Assembly: GCA_021323655.1 (NCBI GenBank) | Contig: JAJPKO010000053.1 | Location: 1-64,000 of the forward strand | DNA length: 64,000 bases | DNA from: Acidobacteriaceae bacterium | GTDB taxonomy: Bacteria; Acidobacteriota; Terriglobia; Terriglobales; Acidobacteriaceae | Direction: 5' to 3' | Shown: positions 1 to 8,797 of the stretch, one piece after another | Layout: every line of letters begins with the position of its first letter | How positions within the stretch are numbered: the first letter of the stretch is position 1 | Program-made: the position numbers and the translations under genes | Notes under the pieces: generated by a model | The model's database searches: none | What the model was told of the DNA's origin: nothing | What the model saw: only the letters and a program-made list of their open reading frames with translations

Positions 1-1784
1 GAGAAGTCATAGCTGCCATCATACGGATCGGGCGACATCCAGCGACCCTGGGCCGGAGAATACTGCCGGAAGTGGGCGTCGTTCGTCGCGGTTTCGGCGT
101 TGTAATCCAAATCGCCAAAGCGATGGAAGTCCCAGTCCGCCTCATTCTCAGAGCTTGTCACCGTACCGCCGTCACCAAAAGCTGCTGATGTAAAAACGGC
201 CGCACTCGCGCCGCTGGCGTCGGTGTGGACGCGGTCTGTATTCACCCAGTCCTTGTGAGTAAAGAAGGTCAGCCCGGTCCCGGCGCGGAAGGCAATCTGC
301 AGTCCGTCCCAGAAAATGTGCGACTCGGCATTATCAGACGGAGGCCCGCCCAGCGACGTGATCCGCCCCCAAGCGTCATAAACATACTCCACCGTCTGCT
401 GGGAAGCAGGCAGTTGGATACGGATTTTATGGTTCAGCGCATCATAGACATAGCTGGCTGTATTGCCCCCATCCACCGCGGTGATGTTTCCTTCTGCATC
501 GTACGTGTAGCTGTGAAAGCCATCGCTGGTCAGATTCCCGGCTGCATCATAGCTATACCCGCCCGCGCTGATTCGGTTGGTGCTGAGGTCGAAGGAAAGA
601 GATGAGGTAGATCCGCTTCCCGCCGTCACGTTTTGTTGCCAGCGGTTGCCATAGCGGTCGTAGACATAGCCAAAGCTTGACGGCAGTCCGAGATTGGAAA
701 CCACCGAGGCGAGCCGACCCAAGTTATCGTAACTGTTCGCGCTGCATTCGTTCACAGATGAATCGCACATGGACGTAAGATACGGTCCCTGCCACCCACT
801 GTCGAAGCCGTAGACCATGGTACCGCCCGAGCAATTGATCTGGGAAGAGCCCTTACAGACCCATCCCGAAGATACGCGACCTAGGCCATCATAATATTGT
901 GCTCCGGTCAGCCCATTGGCCAGTTGCCAGGTTAGTGGCCCATTCGGCCCATATTGAATATTGGAAACGAGAGCGGTCGGGCCTGTATAACGCGCTCGCC
1001 CTCCTCCATAGGTTAGTACATCATAGTAAATTTGATTTCCATTGGTACTCTTAACGGTGGGAGTACGCCCGAGCGTATCGACAAGATTTCCATTGCTGTC
1101 GCTCGAGAAATAGTTGCCATTAGGGTCCTGTATCGCAGGATAAACCTCATTCCCGACGCGATCGTAGATCGTGATTGTTGGACTAGTTTGACTGTAGTAG
1201 CCAGTAAGGGAAATCGTATATCCGCTCGAATCAATTGCGTTCCCCGACGCCTGGACTGGTGAGCTGCTTATTTTTGAAGGGCAAATAGTGCTGGTTTCAT
1301 AGTCCCAAAGTACGTTGAATTGGTGAGTTGTACCAGCGGGGTCAGTCCAAAAGAACTGATATTTCTGATCGTTAATAGTTGCCCCATATGTGTATGGTGA
1401 ACCGCATTCGATCGTAGCAGCGGGGCCGGAGATTGCACCCCACGCCCTTCCGGTGCCTTGGCCAGATTGGAATGTCCACCCACCCATGGAGTTCGGGACA
1501 TTGGTTGGCTGCCAAGAATATCCGCTGTTATTCACGATCTTCCAAATACGGCTGTCGTAGACCAAGCGTTCATCCAACTGGAGACGCCCACGTTGCGGAT
1601 GGGTTGCAAGCGGTATTTCAATGTGAATTTCGCCATTGTTCACATTGATAAAGCCGTTCTCAATCGGAATTTGCGTGCTGAAGGTAGGATTTCCAATAGC
1701 GTAAACATAATTCTGGGCATACAACTGCTTTATGTAGATGGCAGAAACCACAAGGCAGAAAAGAGCAGCGGTAAACTTTTTCAT
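1..1784 (-). CDS. Secreted RHS-repeat protein, 5' part (cut by left window edge)
   Basis: The frame is open without a stop from the ATG at 1784 to the window edge, about 594 codons. Residues 1-24 form a Sec signal peptide ending LYA, followed by QN. The middle is rich in YD-type RHS repeats (YDGLGR, YDRYGN, YDAAGN, YDAEGN, YDALNH, YDAWGR). The last visible part holds the RHS core signature RQYSPAQGRWMSPDP. In RHS proteins this signature ends the conserved shell and precedes a variable, sometimes toxic, C-terminus, which here lies outside the window. The gene starts 9 bases after the stop of the upstream gene, so the two are probably co-transcribed. Family assignment is firm; export and any toxin role are inference. 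Confidence 0.88.
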   Translation of the reverse strand, partial: MKKFTAALFCLVVSAIYIKQLYAQNYVYAIGNPTFSTQIPIENGFINVNNGEIHIEIPLATHPQRGRLQLDERLVYDSRIWKIVNNSGYSWQPTNVPNSMGGWTFQSGQGTGRAWGAISGPAATIECGSPYTYGATINDQKYQFFWTDPAGTTHQFNVLWDYETSTICPSKISSSPVQASGNAIDSSGYTISLTGYYSQTSPTITIYDRVGNEVYPAIQDPNGNYFSSDSNGNLVDTLGRTPTVKSTNGNQIYYDVLTYGGGRARYTGPTALVSNIQYGPNGPLTWQLANGLTGAQYYDGLGRVSSGWVCKGSSQINCSGGTMVYGFDSGWQGPYLTSMCDSSVNECSANSYDNLGRLASVVSNLGLPSSFGYVYDRYGNRWQQNVTAGSGSTSSLSFDLSTNRISAGGYSYDAAGNLTSDGFHSYTYDAEGNITAVDGGNTASYVYDALNHKIRIQLPASQQTVEYVYDAWGRITSLGGPPSDNAESHIFWDGLQIAFRAGTGLTFFTHKDWVNTDRVHTDASGASAAVFTSAAFGDGGTVTSSENEADWDFHRFGDLDYNAETATNDAHFRQYSPAQGRWMSPDPYDGSYDF

Positions 1785-1793
1785 GGCTGGTCT

Positions 1794-2672
1794 TTAAAAC
1801 TGAAAATAGGAAATATTTACGGAAGGTTGGAGATTAGGATCGTTCAACTGCAATGTCCATTGAGGCTGCCCATTTAGGGTCTGGCTGTAGCTGAGTGGAA
1901 GAAGGCTGTCTTTAACTTTTTGGTAGCCACCATACGTGAGAACGATTAAGTATCGTTGTCTGTCCGTTGGATCAAGCTGAACTGCCGATGCACTCTTGAG
2001 CAGGAGATGAGTGGCTGGATCAAAATAGAGATCAGTAACATTAATGTCGTGCTGTGCAGCGTTGGTGGAATCATCGAACACCGGCTCCTCGGCCGTAATT
2101 CTGTGCATTGTTTTTCCATCAATCTGGACCCATCCACGATCAATGAAAGCCGCGTTGGCGGAAGGAAAAGTTGAAGCAAGTAAGCGGGGGAATGCCAGCA
2201 ATCCGGCCTTAGCTGTGACTGGAGGGATTAAAAAACTCTTTCCGTCCGATTCGAGAGTTTTTCCAGTACTGCCGCTAACGCGCGTGCTGCGCGGCCCATT
2301 CGGTGTTTCTACATCGAGCCTGAAATGGTCGCCGTTGAGAATGCTCAGACTAGCCGGATCGCTATTTCCTGAAATGTCAGTAAGCCTACCTGATGCCTGC
2401 ATCCCTTTCCAATCAGTGATGTTGACGGCCTCCAGATAATCAATCAGCTCCTGCAGAGCACCCGGGTCTTTCTGGCCGAGTACACCAATGAATGTTGGCG
2501 TCGGAACTGTCTGGTCTCCCGTGCCATAGATGCGAGTGAAATCCTTCTGGGCATAAACAGGTAGAGCAAGCCATAACAGCAATATCAGGTGGACTTTTTT
2601 CAGTGCGCGGGAGGACAAAGCAAGAAAATATCGCTTCCAGTTCGATCTGGTAAGCGCGGAGGGAGATTGCAT
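1794..2672 (-). CDS. Secreted protein of unknown function, possible LolA-like fold
   Basis: 292 residues. The reading frame is open to 2939, but the ATG at 2672 has GGAG seven bases upstream and leads straight into a signal peptide (LLLWLALPVYA, then QK), so I place the start there. The mature part has alternating strand-like segments and ends with a segment resembling LolA/outer-membrane lipoprotein-sorting folds (YFDPATHLLL, then SYSQTLNGQPQWTLQ). I do not recognise a named family. It sits directly upstream of the secreted RHS gene with 9 bases between them, which suggests an operon and perhaps a shared role at the envelope. Function unknown. Confidence 0.7.
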   Translation of the reverse strand: MQSPSALTRSNWKRYFLALSSRALKKVHLILLLWLALPVYAQKDFTRIYGTGDQTVPTPTFIGVLGQKDPGALQELIDYLEAVNITDWKGMQASGRLTDISGNSDPASLSILNGDHFRLDVETPNGPRSTRVSGSTGKTLESDGKSFLIPPVTAKAGLLAFPRLLASTFPSANAAFIDRGWVQIDGKTMHRITAEEPVFDDSTNAAQHDINVTDLYFDPATHLLLKSASAVQLDPTDRQRYLIVLTYGGYQKVKDSLLPLSYSQTLNGQPQWTLQLNDPNLQPSVNISYFQF

Positions 2673-2814
2673 AATCGATCTCCAAAGCAGAGAGCCTAAC
2701 AGATGAAGGCACGTTACATGAAAAGACTCTGCGCAGCAAGAAAATATTTGAGCATGAAGGCATCGGACCACAGTAACCAAATGCAAGATAGAGCATTTAC
2801 CCATGCTTGCTGAT

Positions 2815-2879
2815 CTGAGTCTTGAGCGAAGCCGAAGGACCCGCACCGTAAGGTGCGATTTGTTGCGCATCAACAACCC
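2815..2879 (-). repeat. Dispersed intergenic repeat, copy 1
   Basis: Read on the minus strand this matches the sequence at 49081-49148. Shared blocks are GGGTTGTTG, then TGCGCAACAAATCGCA, then a short variable stem-loop, then a GGTCCTTCGGCTTCGCTCA-like end. Here the variable part is a perfect 6-bp stem with a four-base loop (2842-2857). Both copies are intergenic. Confidence 0.7.
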
Positions 2880-2893
2880 ACAAAGCCCCCCCT

Positions 2894-2908
2894 TATAATC
2901 ATGGTTTG
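2894..2908 (+). promoter_or_regulatory. Possible -10 box directly upstream of the murJ TTG start
   Basis: A perfect TATAAT lies at 2894-2899, six bases before the TTG at 2906. Usual spacing would start the transcript at about the start codon, giving a leaderless mRNA. There is no ribosome site before the TTG, which agrees, but no convincing -35 box is present at the right distance. Confidence 0.35.
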
Positions 2909-4498
2909 AGCCAGACCGCTGCACACAAACCAGCCGCATCCAGGGCCGCCGCCCCTGCCGTAGCTGCCGGAATTCTTTTGAGCCGCCTCATTGGGCTGGT
3001 GCGCGAACGCGTCTTCGCCCACTACTTCGGCACCTCAGCCGCTGCCGATGCTTTCCGCGCCGCCTTTCGCATCCCCAATTTCCTGCAGAACCTCTTCGGA
3101 GAAGGCGTACTCTCCGCATCCTTCATCCCCGTCTACGCCCGTCTCCGCGCTGAAGGCAAACACGAGGAAGCATCCAGGGTGGCTGAAGCTATCTTCGCGC
3201 TGCTGTTCTTGGTTACATCCGTCCTGGTAGTCGCGGGAGTCTTCGCCGCTCCATGGCTCATTGACGCCATCGCACCCGGCTTCCATGGGGAAACGCGTCA
3301 GCTCACCATCCGCCTTGTCCAGGTGCTCTTCCCCGGAGCGGCCCTTCTGGTCTTATCCGCCTGGTGCCTCGGCATTCTCAATAGCCACCGCAAGTTCTTC
3401 CTCTCTTACGTGGCGCCGGTCGTATGGAACATATCCATCATCGCCATTCTTCTCTGGAAAGGCGGCCATCTGGCTGAATCAAAACTGGCCATAGCCACCG
3501 CCATCGCCTCGGTCATCGGCAGCGGACTTCAGTTCCTCGTGCAATTGCCCACTGTCATGCGCTACCTGTGGCCGCTCCGCATACATATCCATCTCGGCTC
3601 CGAACAGGTGCGCGCCGTTACCCGCAGCTTTACTCCCGTTTTCATCAGCCGCGGCGTAGTCCAGATCAGCGCCTATGTGGACTCCATGCTCGCCAGCTTC
3701 CTTCCGCAGGGAGCAGTCGCCGCCCTCAGCTACGCACAAACCCTTAGCCTGCTCCCCGTCAGCCTCTTTGGCATGGCAATTTCCGCCGCCGAACTCCCTG
3801 CCATGTCCAGCGAGCTCGGCTCGCAGGAGGAAATCGCATCCGCTCTCCGCAATCGCCTCGCACGAGGTCTTGAGAACATCTCCTTCTTCGTCATCCCCTC
3901 CGCCGCCGCTTTTGTCATTCTCGGAGACCTGGTGGTCGCCACCATCTATCGCTCCGGCCACTTTCAGGGCCACGATGTTTCGCTCGTATGGAAAGTATTG
4001 GCCGGCTCCGCCATCGGCCTCCTCGCCTCCACCTCAGGACGCCTCTATTCCTCCGCCTTCTACGCTCTGCGCAACACCCGCACGCCACTCAACTTCGCAC
4101 TCATTCGTGTCACACTCACTCTTGCCCTGGGATATTTCTTCGCTCTGCCCCTCCCCCGCATTCTGGGAGTGGACCGCTTGTGGGGCGTCGCCGGACTCAC
4201 GCTTTCCGCTGGCGTCGCCGGCTGGGTCGAATTCGCTCTTCTGCGCCGTGCCCTGCATGCCCGCATCGGCAAAGTTGGGTTTTCCGCAACAAGACTGGCA
4301 AAGCTCTGGATAGCAGCTACCCTGGCCGCAGCAGCAGGATACGGCCTGAAACATATCTCCCCCATCCATCAGCCCCTTGTCCTCGGCTCCGGAGTGCTCG
4401 CGGCCTTCGCCCTGCTCTATCTCGCCCTTGCCGTCATTTTTGGAGTTGCCCCTCCCGCCCGCATCAAAAGGCCTCTTCCCCATCGGCAGAAAAGATAA
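2906..4498 (+). CDS. murJ: Lipid II flippase MurJ (MviN family)
   Basis: 530 residues, about 14 hydrophobic segments, the usual length for MurJ. It is predicted to flip the peptidoglycan precursor lipid II across the inner membrane. The N-terminal family signature is clear: SRLIGLVRE at 26-34 with Arg27 and Arg33, and ADAF with Asp48, corresponding to functional residues of the central cavity in E. coli MurJ; the arginine of the LLRR segment in E. coli is replaced here (LQNLFGEG). The start is TTG 2906: the ATG at 2901 is out of frame and no other usable start precedes the conserved segment. It stands alone, with a promoter-like sequence immediately after its stop. Confidence 0.93.
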   Translation: MSQTAAHKPAASRAAAPAVAAGILLSRLIGLVRERVFAHYFGTSAAADAFRAAFRIPNFLQNLFGEGVLSASFIPVYARLRAEGKHEEASRVAEAIFALLFLVTSVLVVAGVFAAPWLIDAIAPGFHGETRQLTIRLVQVLFPGAALLVLSAWCLGILNSHRKFFLSYVAPVVWNISIIAILLWKGGHLAESKLAIATAIASVIGSGLQFLVQLPTVMRYLWPLRIHIHLGSEQVRAVTRSFTPVFISRGVVQISAYVDSMLASFLPQGAVAALSYAQTLSLLPVSLFGMAISAAELPAMSSELGSQEEIASALRNRLARGLENISFFVIPSAAAFVILGDLVVATIYRSGHFQGHDVSLVWKVLAGSAIGLLASTSGRLYSSAFYALRNTRTPLNFALIRVTLTLALGYFFALPLPRILGVDRLWGVAGLTLSAGVAGWVEFALLRRALHARIGKVGFSATRLAKLWIAATLAAAAGYGLKHISPIHQPLVLGSGVLAAFALLYLALAVIFGVAPPARIKRPLPHRQKR

Positions 4499-4501
4499 AG
4501 A

Positions 4502-4530
4502 TTGACAAGCAACTTCCGGAGACTTATTGT
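4502..4530 (+). promoter_or_regulatory. Sigma-70-type promoter after murJ
   Basis: A consensus TTGACA at 4502-4507 is followed after 17 bases by TATTGT at 4525-4530. It begins four bases after the murJ stop and points toward the dehydrogenase/hopanoid cluster. The leader to the ATG at 4791 would be about 250 bases and includes a pyrimidine-rich tract near 4604-4680. Confidence 0.5.
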
Positions 4531-4790
4531 CATCTCGATTTGAGCTTCGTGAAAGCCTGCGAGAATGAATTCAGCCATCGTTAAAGGCTGCGTGTTTACC
4601 ACTGTTCCTGTCCTGGTTTCTCTCGTCTGTGTCTTCTCCTCCTTCACCCGATCTCCCCTTTAGCTTCCGCTTCCACAACTCCCGGACTGCTCTCCACCTC
4701 AGGCCAAACTCCAAACCATGCTCTGCCATGGGGTAATCTGATAGGGTGTTCACGCCCACAGCACAAAGCAAACAGACAATTCCGGCAACC

Positions 4791-5855
4791 ATGAAAGCCG
4801 CGGTGTACCGTGGCATCGATGACGTGAGCGTCGAAGAAGTTCCAGTACCCGAAATCGGCCCCGGCGAGGTCCTCATCCACGTCCATTCCTGCGGCATCTG
4901 CGGAACGGACCTCAAAAAGATCCACACCGGCTCGCACTCTGCACCGCGTATCTTCGGACATGAAACAGCAGGAACCATCGTCCAGACCGGCAAAGACGTG
5001 GAAAACTTCGCAGTCGGCGACCGCGTCATGGTCTTCCATCACATTCCCTGCGGCCAGTGCTACTACTGCCGCAAAAAGACCTTCGCCCAGTGCCCGGTCT
5101 ACAAAAAAGTCGGCTGCACCGCTGGCTTCGAGCCTTCCGGCGGAGGCTTCGCCGAATATGTCCGCGTCATGGGCTGGATCGTCCGCTCCGGCGGCCTGGT
5201 AAAAATTCCTGACGGAGTACCCTTCGAACAGGCCGCCTTTGTTGAGCCGGTCAACACTTGCCTGAAGGCCATCGTCAACCTGAATCTCGCCGCCGATGAA
5301 ACCGTCCTCGTCATCGGCCAGGGACCCATCGGCATCATGCTCGCCGCCCTCGCCGCACGCACCGGAGCCAAAGTCCTCACCTCTGACCTCTTCGCCGAGC
5401 GCCATCAGATCGCGGCAGCCTACGGCCTGAACCATCCAATTGATGCAGCAAAGGAAAACGTCGTCGAAGTGGCAAAGCGCGAATCCGAAGGGCGCGGCGC
5501 CGATGCTGTCATCCTTGCCGTCGGCGGAAATTCCCTTATCCGCTTCGCCATGGATGCAGCCCGGCCCGGCGGCCGCGTGCTTCTCTTCGCCCAGACGCAG
5601 CACGGCGAAGCCGTTATTGACCCGGCCGCCGTTTGCATGGATGAAAAGACGCTCATGGGCAGCTACAGCGCTTCGGTTGAAATTCAGGACCAGGGCACAC
5701 AGCTGGTCTTCGATGGCTACAGCAAAGGCTTTGACCTGACCCGGCTCATCTCTCACCGCTTCCCGCTCCAGAAAGCGGTCGAAGCCATCGAGATCGCCTC
5801 CAATCCGACCGCCAGTTCCATGAAGGTCTTCCTCCAGCCCGGCCTCAAAGTCTGA
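4791..5855 (+). CDS. Zinc-dependent medium-chain alcohol dehydrogenase family protein
   Basis: 354 residues from the ATG at 4791, where family members begin (MKAAVYRG); a GTG at 4746 would add 15 residues. It carries the catalytic-zinc segment CGICGTD (Cys37) with GHE at 56-58, a structural-zinc quartet Cys87, Cys90, Cys93, Cys101, and a Rossmann motif GQGPIG at 176-181 for NAD(P). It belongs to the threonine/sorbitol dehydrogenase-like group; the substrate cannot be read from sequence. It is the first of two related dehydrogenases immediately upstream of hpnCDE, with 11 bases to the next gene, so a shared transcript is likely. A role in isoprenoid or hopanoid metabolism is only a guess from position. 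Confidence 0.88.
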   Translation: MKAAVYRGIDDVSVEEVPVPEIGPGEVLIHVHSCGICGTDLKKIHTGSHSAPRIFGHETAGTIVQTGKDVENFAVGDRVMVFHHIPCGQCYYCRKKTFAQCPVYKKVGCTAGFEPSGGGFAEYVRVMGWIVRSGGLVKIPDGVPFEQAAFVEPVNTCLKAIVNLNLAADETVLVIGQGPIGIMLAALAARTGAKVLTSDLFAERHQIAAAYGLNHPIDAAKENVVEVAKRESEGRGADAVILAVGGNSLIRFAMDAARPGGRVLLFAQTQHGEAVIDPAAVCMDEKTLMGSYSASVEIQDQGTQLVFDGYSKGFDLTRLISHRFPLQKAVEAIEIASNPTASSMKVFLQPGLKV

Positions 5856-5866
5856 GAAAATAGAAG

Positions 5867-6913
5867 ATGATGGCGAACACGATGACAGCCGCCGTGCTCT
5901 ACGGTAAGGAAGACCTGCGCGTCGAAAAACTCCCTGTGCCTTCCGCCGGGCCGGGCGAAATCATCGTCCGCGTCGCAGCCGCGCTCACCTGCGGCACTGA
6001 CCTTAAAGTCTACCGCCGCGGCTACCACGCCAAAATGCTCAAGCCACCCATCCCTTTCGGCCACGAACTGGCCGGGACCGTCGAAGAAGTGGGCGCTGGC
6101 GTCACCGATTTCCAAATTGGCGACCGCGTCGTCGCGCTCAACTCCGCCCCTTGCGATCAGTGCTACTTCTGCAAGCGAGGACAGCAGAACCTCTGCGATG
6201 ACCTCATCTTCAACAACGGAGCCTACGCCGAATACATCCGCATCCCGGCGCGCATTGTCGAAAAGAACACATTGCATATTCCCGACGGAGTTCCCTTCGA
6301 GCACGCCGCGCTCACCGAGCCGCTTGCCTGCGTCGCTCGCGGACTGGAGGAATCCAACCCGCAGCCAGGCGATTCCATCGCCGTCATCGGCGCGGGCCCC
6401 ATCGGCCTTATGTTCATCCACGCGGCCCAGCTTGCCGGGCTGCGTGTCATCGCCATAGTCAAGCACGATGAGCAAATTGAAGCAGCAAAGATCTTCGGCG
6501 CAGAAGAAGTCGTCCAGATCACTGCAGTCAAGGACGTGGTCGCCGCTGTACGCGCGCTTACGCCAGACCATCGCGGCGTAGACATTGCCATCGAGGCCGT
6601 CGCCACCCCCGCCACCTGGCAACAGGCCATCGAACTGGTCCGGAAAGGCGGTACGGTCAACTTCTTCGGCGGATGTGCCGCCGGCACAAAAGTCGAGCTC
6701 GACACGAACCGTCTGCACTACAACGACATCATCATGAAAGCCACCTTCCATCACACGCCCGGGACCGCTCGCCGCGCCTTCGATCTGATTATCAGCGGCC
6801 GTTTCAAATGCCGCGAATACATCACCGGACGCGCGCGCCTCGCCGACATCGGCCAGGTCTTCCGCAAACTGATGGACCGCTCCAACGACATCAAGACTGC
6901 AATCATTCCGTAG
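5867..6913 (+). CDS. Zinc-dependent medium-chain alcohol dehydrogenase family protein, second copy
   Basis: 348 residues. Same architecture as its upstream neighbour: LTCGTD catalytic-zinc segment, GHE, a structural-zinc cysteine cluster CDQCYFCKRGQQNLC, and a GAGPIG nucleotide-binding motif. The two proteins are clearly related yet diverged, so this is an old duplication or a deliberate pair with different substrates. The stop is five bases before the ATG of hpnC, which argues for co-transcription with the squalene genes. Substrate unknown. Confidence 0.88.
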   Translation: MMANTMTAAVLYGKEDLRVEKLPVPSAGPGEIIVRVAAALTCGTDLKVYRRGYHAKMLKPPIPFGHELAGTVEEVGAGVTDFQIGDRVVALNSAPCDQCYFCKRGQQNLCDDLIFNNGAYAEYIRIPARIVEKNTLHIPDGVPFEHAALTEPLACVARGLEESNPQPGDSIAVIGAGPIGLMFIHAAQLAGLRVIAIVKHDEQIEAAKIFGAEEVVQITAVKDVVAAVRALTPDHRGVDIAIEAVATPATWQQAIELVRKGGTVNFFGGCAAGTKVELDTNRLHYNDIIMKATFHHTPGTARRAFDLIISGRFKCREYITGRARLADIGQVFRKLMDRSNDIKTAIIP

Positions 6914-6918
6914 GCCCC

Positions 6919-7863
6919 ATGACCGCGTACGCCCCATCTGAACTCATCGAAAAAGGCTGGGCCGCTCTGCCAGCGGAATACCGCATTCCGGACCGCACGC
7001 CAACGCTTGAAGAAGCCCGCGCCTATTGCCAGCGCCTCGCTGAATCGCATTACGAAAATTTTCACGTCGCCTCCTGGTTTCTTCCCAAACGCCTTCGCCC
7101 GCACTTCCACAGCATCTACGCCTACTGCCGCATCTCCGACGATCTCGGCGATGAGGTCGGTAACCGCGAGCAGTCTCTCGCGCTGCTTGATCTCTGGCAG
7201 CAGGAGCTCGATGCCTGCTATCGCGGAGAAACACGCCATCCCGTCTTCGTCGCATTGGCAGAAACCATCCGCGCCTGCGACATCCCCAAAGACCCATTCG
7301 CCGATTTGCTCGTCGCCTTCCGGCAGGACCAGACCATCACCCGCTTCCCGGCCATGGATGACGTGCTCGCCTACTGCCGCTACTCCGCCAATCCTGTCGG
7401 CCACCTCGTGCTCTACACCTGCGGCTACCGCGATGCCGAACGCTTCCGCCTCTCCGACTACACCTGCTCTGCGTTGCAGCTCGCCAATTTCTGGCAGGAC
7501 GTCACCGTGGACTACGCCAAAAACCGCATCTATTTTCCGCTTGCCGACATGCAGCGTTTCGGCGTGGATGAAGCCACCATCGCCAGCCGCACCTTTACCC
7601 CACAGTTCCGCGAGCTCATGCGCTATGAAGTCGACTACGCCCGCCGCATGTTTGAGCAGGGATTGCCGCTCATCCAGATGGTGGACCGTGACCTTGCCGT
7701 TGACCTGGACCTCTTCAGCCGCGGCGGACTGGAAATCCTCAACGCCATCCAGCAGCAGGACTACAACGTCCTTCGCGCTCGTCCGTCCATCTCGAAAACA
7801 AGAAAAGTAGCGCTGCTGCTGCGCGCCGTCAGCAGCAAGTTTCTGCGGCGGAGAGCTGCGTGA
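6919..7863 (+). CDS. hpnC: Squalene synthase HpnC (hydroxysqualene synthase)
   Basis: 314 residues from the ATG at 6919; the open frame continues upstream but only as a shadow of the dehydrogenase. It is a trans-isoprenyl diphosphate synthase of the squalene/phytoene synthase superfamily. The first aspartate-rich motif is DDLGD at 74-78 and the second is QDVTVD with Asp194 and Asp198. In the HpnCDE route HpnC converts presqualene diphosphate to hydroxysqualene. It is followed by hpnD with a 4-base overlap (GTGA) and by hpnE, the classic gene order, which makes the assignment secure. Squalene-hopene cyclase is not in the window. Confidence 0.95.
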   Translation: MTAYAPSELIEKGWAALPAEYRIPDRTPTLEEARAYCQRLAESHYENFHVASWFLPKRLRPHFHSIYAYCRISDDLGDEVGNREQSLALLDLWQQELDACYRGETRHPVFVALAETIRACDIPKDPFADLLVAFRQDQTITRFPAMDDVLAYCRYSANPVGHLVLYTCGYRDAERFRLSDYTCSALQLANFWQDVTVDYAKNRIYFPLADMQRFGVDEATIASRTFTPQFRELMRYEVDYARRMFEQGLPLIQMVDRDLAVDLDLFSRGGLEILNAIQQQDYNVLRARPSISKTRKVALLLRAVSSKFLRRRAA

Positions 7864-8795
7864 CCCCATCCGTTGAACAGGCGTACGCAATCTGTCGGCA
7901 GATTGCCCGCCGCGAAGCGAAAAATTTCTATTTCGCTTTTGTGGCACTGCCAAAGCCCAAGCGCGACGCTATCTGCGCCGTCTACGCCTTCATGCGTCAT
8001 GCCGACGACCTCTCCGACGATGAAAGCAGGTCCCGCGATGAACGCCGCGCCAATCTCGAAGCATGGCTTGCCTCCTGGCACGCCGCAGCGCAAGGCGCAT
8101 CAACCACCGATCCTGTATTCATCGCCCTGCGCGACGCCCAGTCCCGTTTCGCCATCACAACCGAGCTCCTCGACCAGCTCGTGCATGGAACTTCCATGGA
8201 CCTGCACGCTCCCTCAGCGCCGCAAAGCGAGGCCGTGCACACACTCAGGCTCGACACCTACGCGACCTTTGATGATCTGTACCGCTACTGCTACTACGTC
8301 GCATCCATCGTCGGCCTCGTCTGCATTCGCATCTTCGGATACACCGGCTCACGCGCCGAAAAACTTGCCGAAGAAACTGGCATCGCCTTCCAGCTCACAA
8401 ATATCCTGCGCGATGTGCGCGAAGATGCCGAGCGTGATCGCATCTACCTGCCTCTTGAAGACCTGGACCGCTTTGGCGTCTCGGTTGAAGATCTCCTGAA
8501 CCTCAAAGATGGCCACCATCTCACGCTGAACCAGCGCGAGCTGCTCGAGTTTGAGGCGCGCCGCGCCGAACAGTACTACAAATCCAGCGAAGCCCTTCTT
8601 CCTCTCATCTCGCCCGACTCGCGCCCCGCCCTCTGGGTACTGATTACGATTTACCACCGCCTCTTGCAGCGCATTGAGCATCGCAATTTCGACGTCTTTT
8701 CCCAACGCGTCTCCGTTCCCACTGTCACCAAGCTCATGATTCTCGCGTGCGGGCTGTTGCGTATCTTCTTCGCCCGCCTCCGAGGTGGGAGCTGA
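7860..8795 (+). CDS. hpnD: Presqualene diphosphate synthase HpnD
   Basis: 311 residues, starting at a GTG that overlaps the hpnC stop. It belongs to the same superfamily as HpnC, with aspartate-rich motifs DDLSDD at 49-54 and RDVRED with Asp185 and Asp189. HpnD joins two farnesyl diphosphates into presqualene diphosphate, the first step of squalene synthesis for hopanoids. The order hpnC-hpnD-hpnE and the two-base gap to hpnE support a single translationally coupled unit. Confidence 0.95.
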   Translation: MTPSVEQAYAICRQIARREAKNFYFAFVALPKPKRDAICAVYAFMRHADDLSDDESRSRDERRANLEAWLASWHAAAQGASTTDPVFIALRDAQSRFAITTELLDQLVHGTSMDLHAPSAPQSEAVHTLRLDTYATFDDLYRYCYYVASIVGLVCIRIFGYTGSRAEKLAEETGIAFQLTNILRDVREDAERDRIYLPLEDLDRFGVSVEDLLNLKDGHHLTLNQRELLEFEARRAEQYYKSSEALLPLISPDSRPALWVLITIYHRLLQRIEHRNFDVFSQRVSVPTVTKLMILACGLLRIFFARLRGGS

Positions 8796-8797
8796 CT

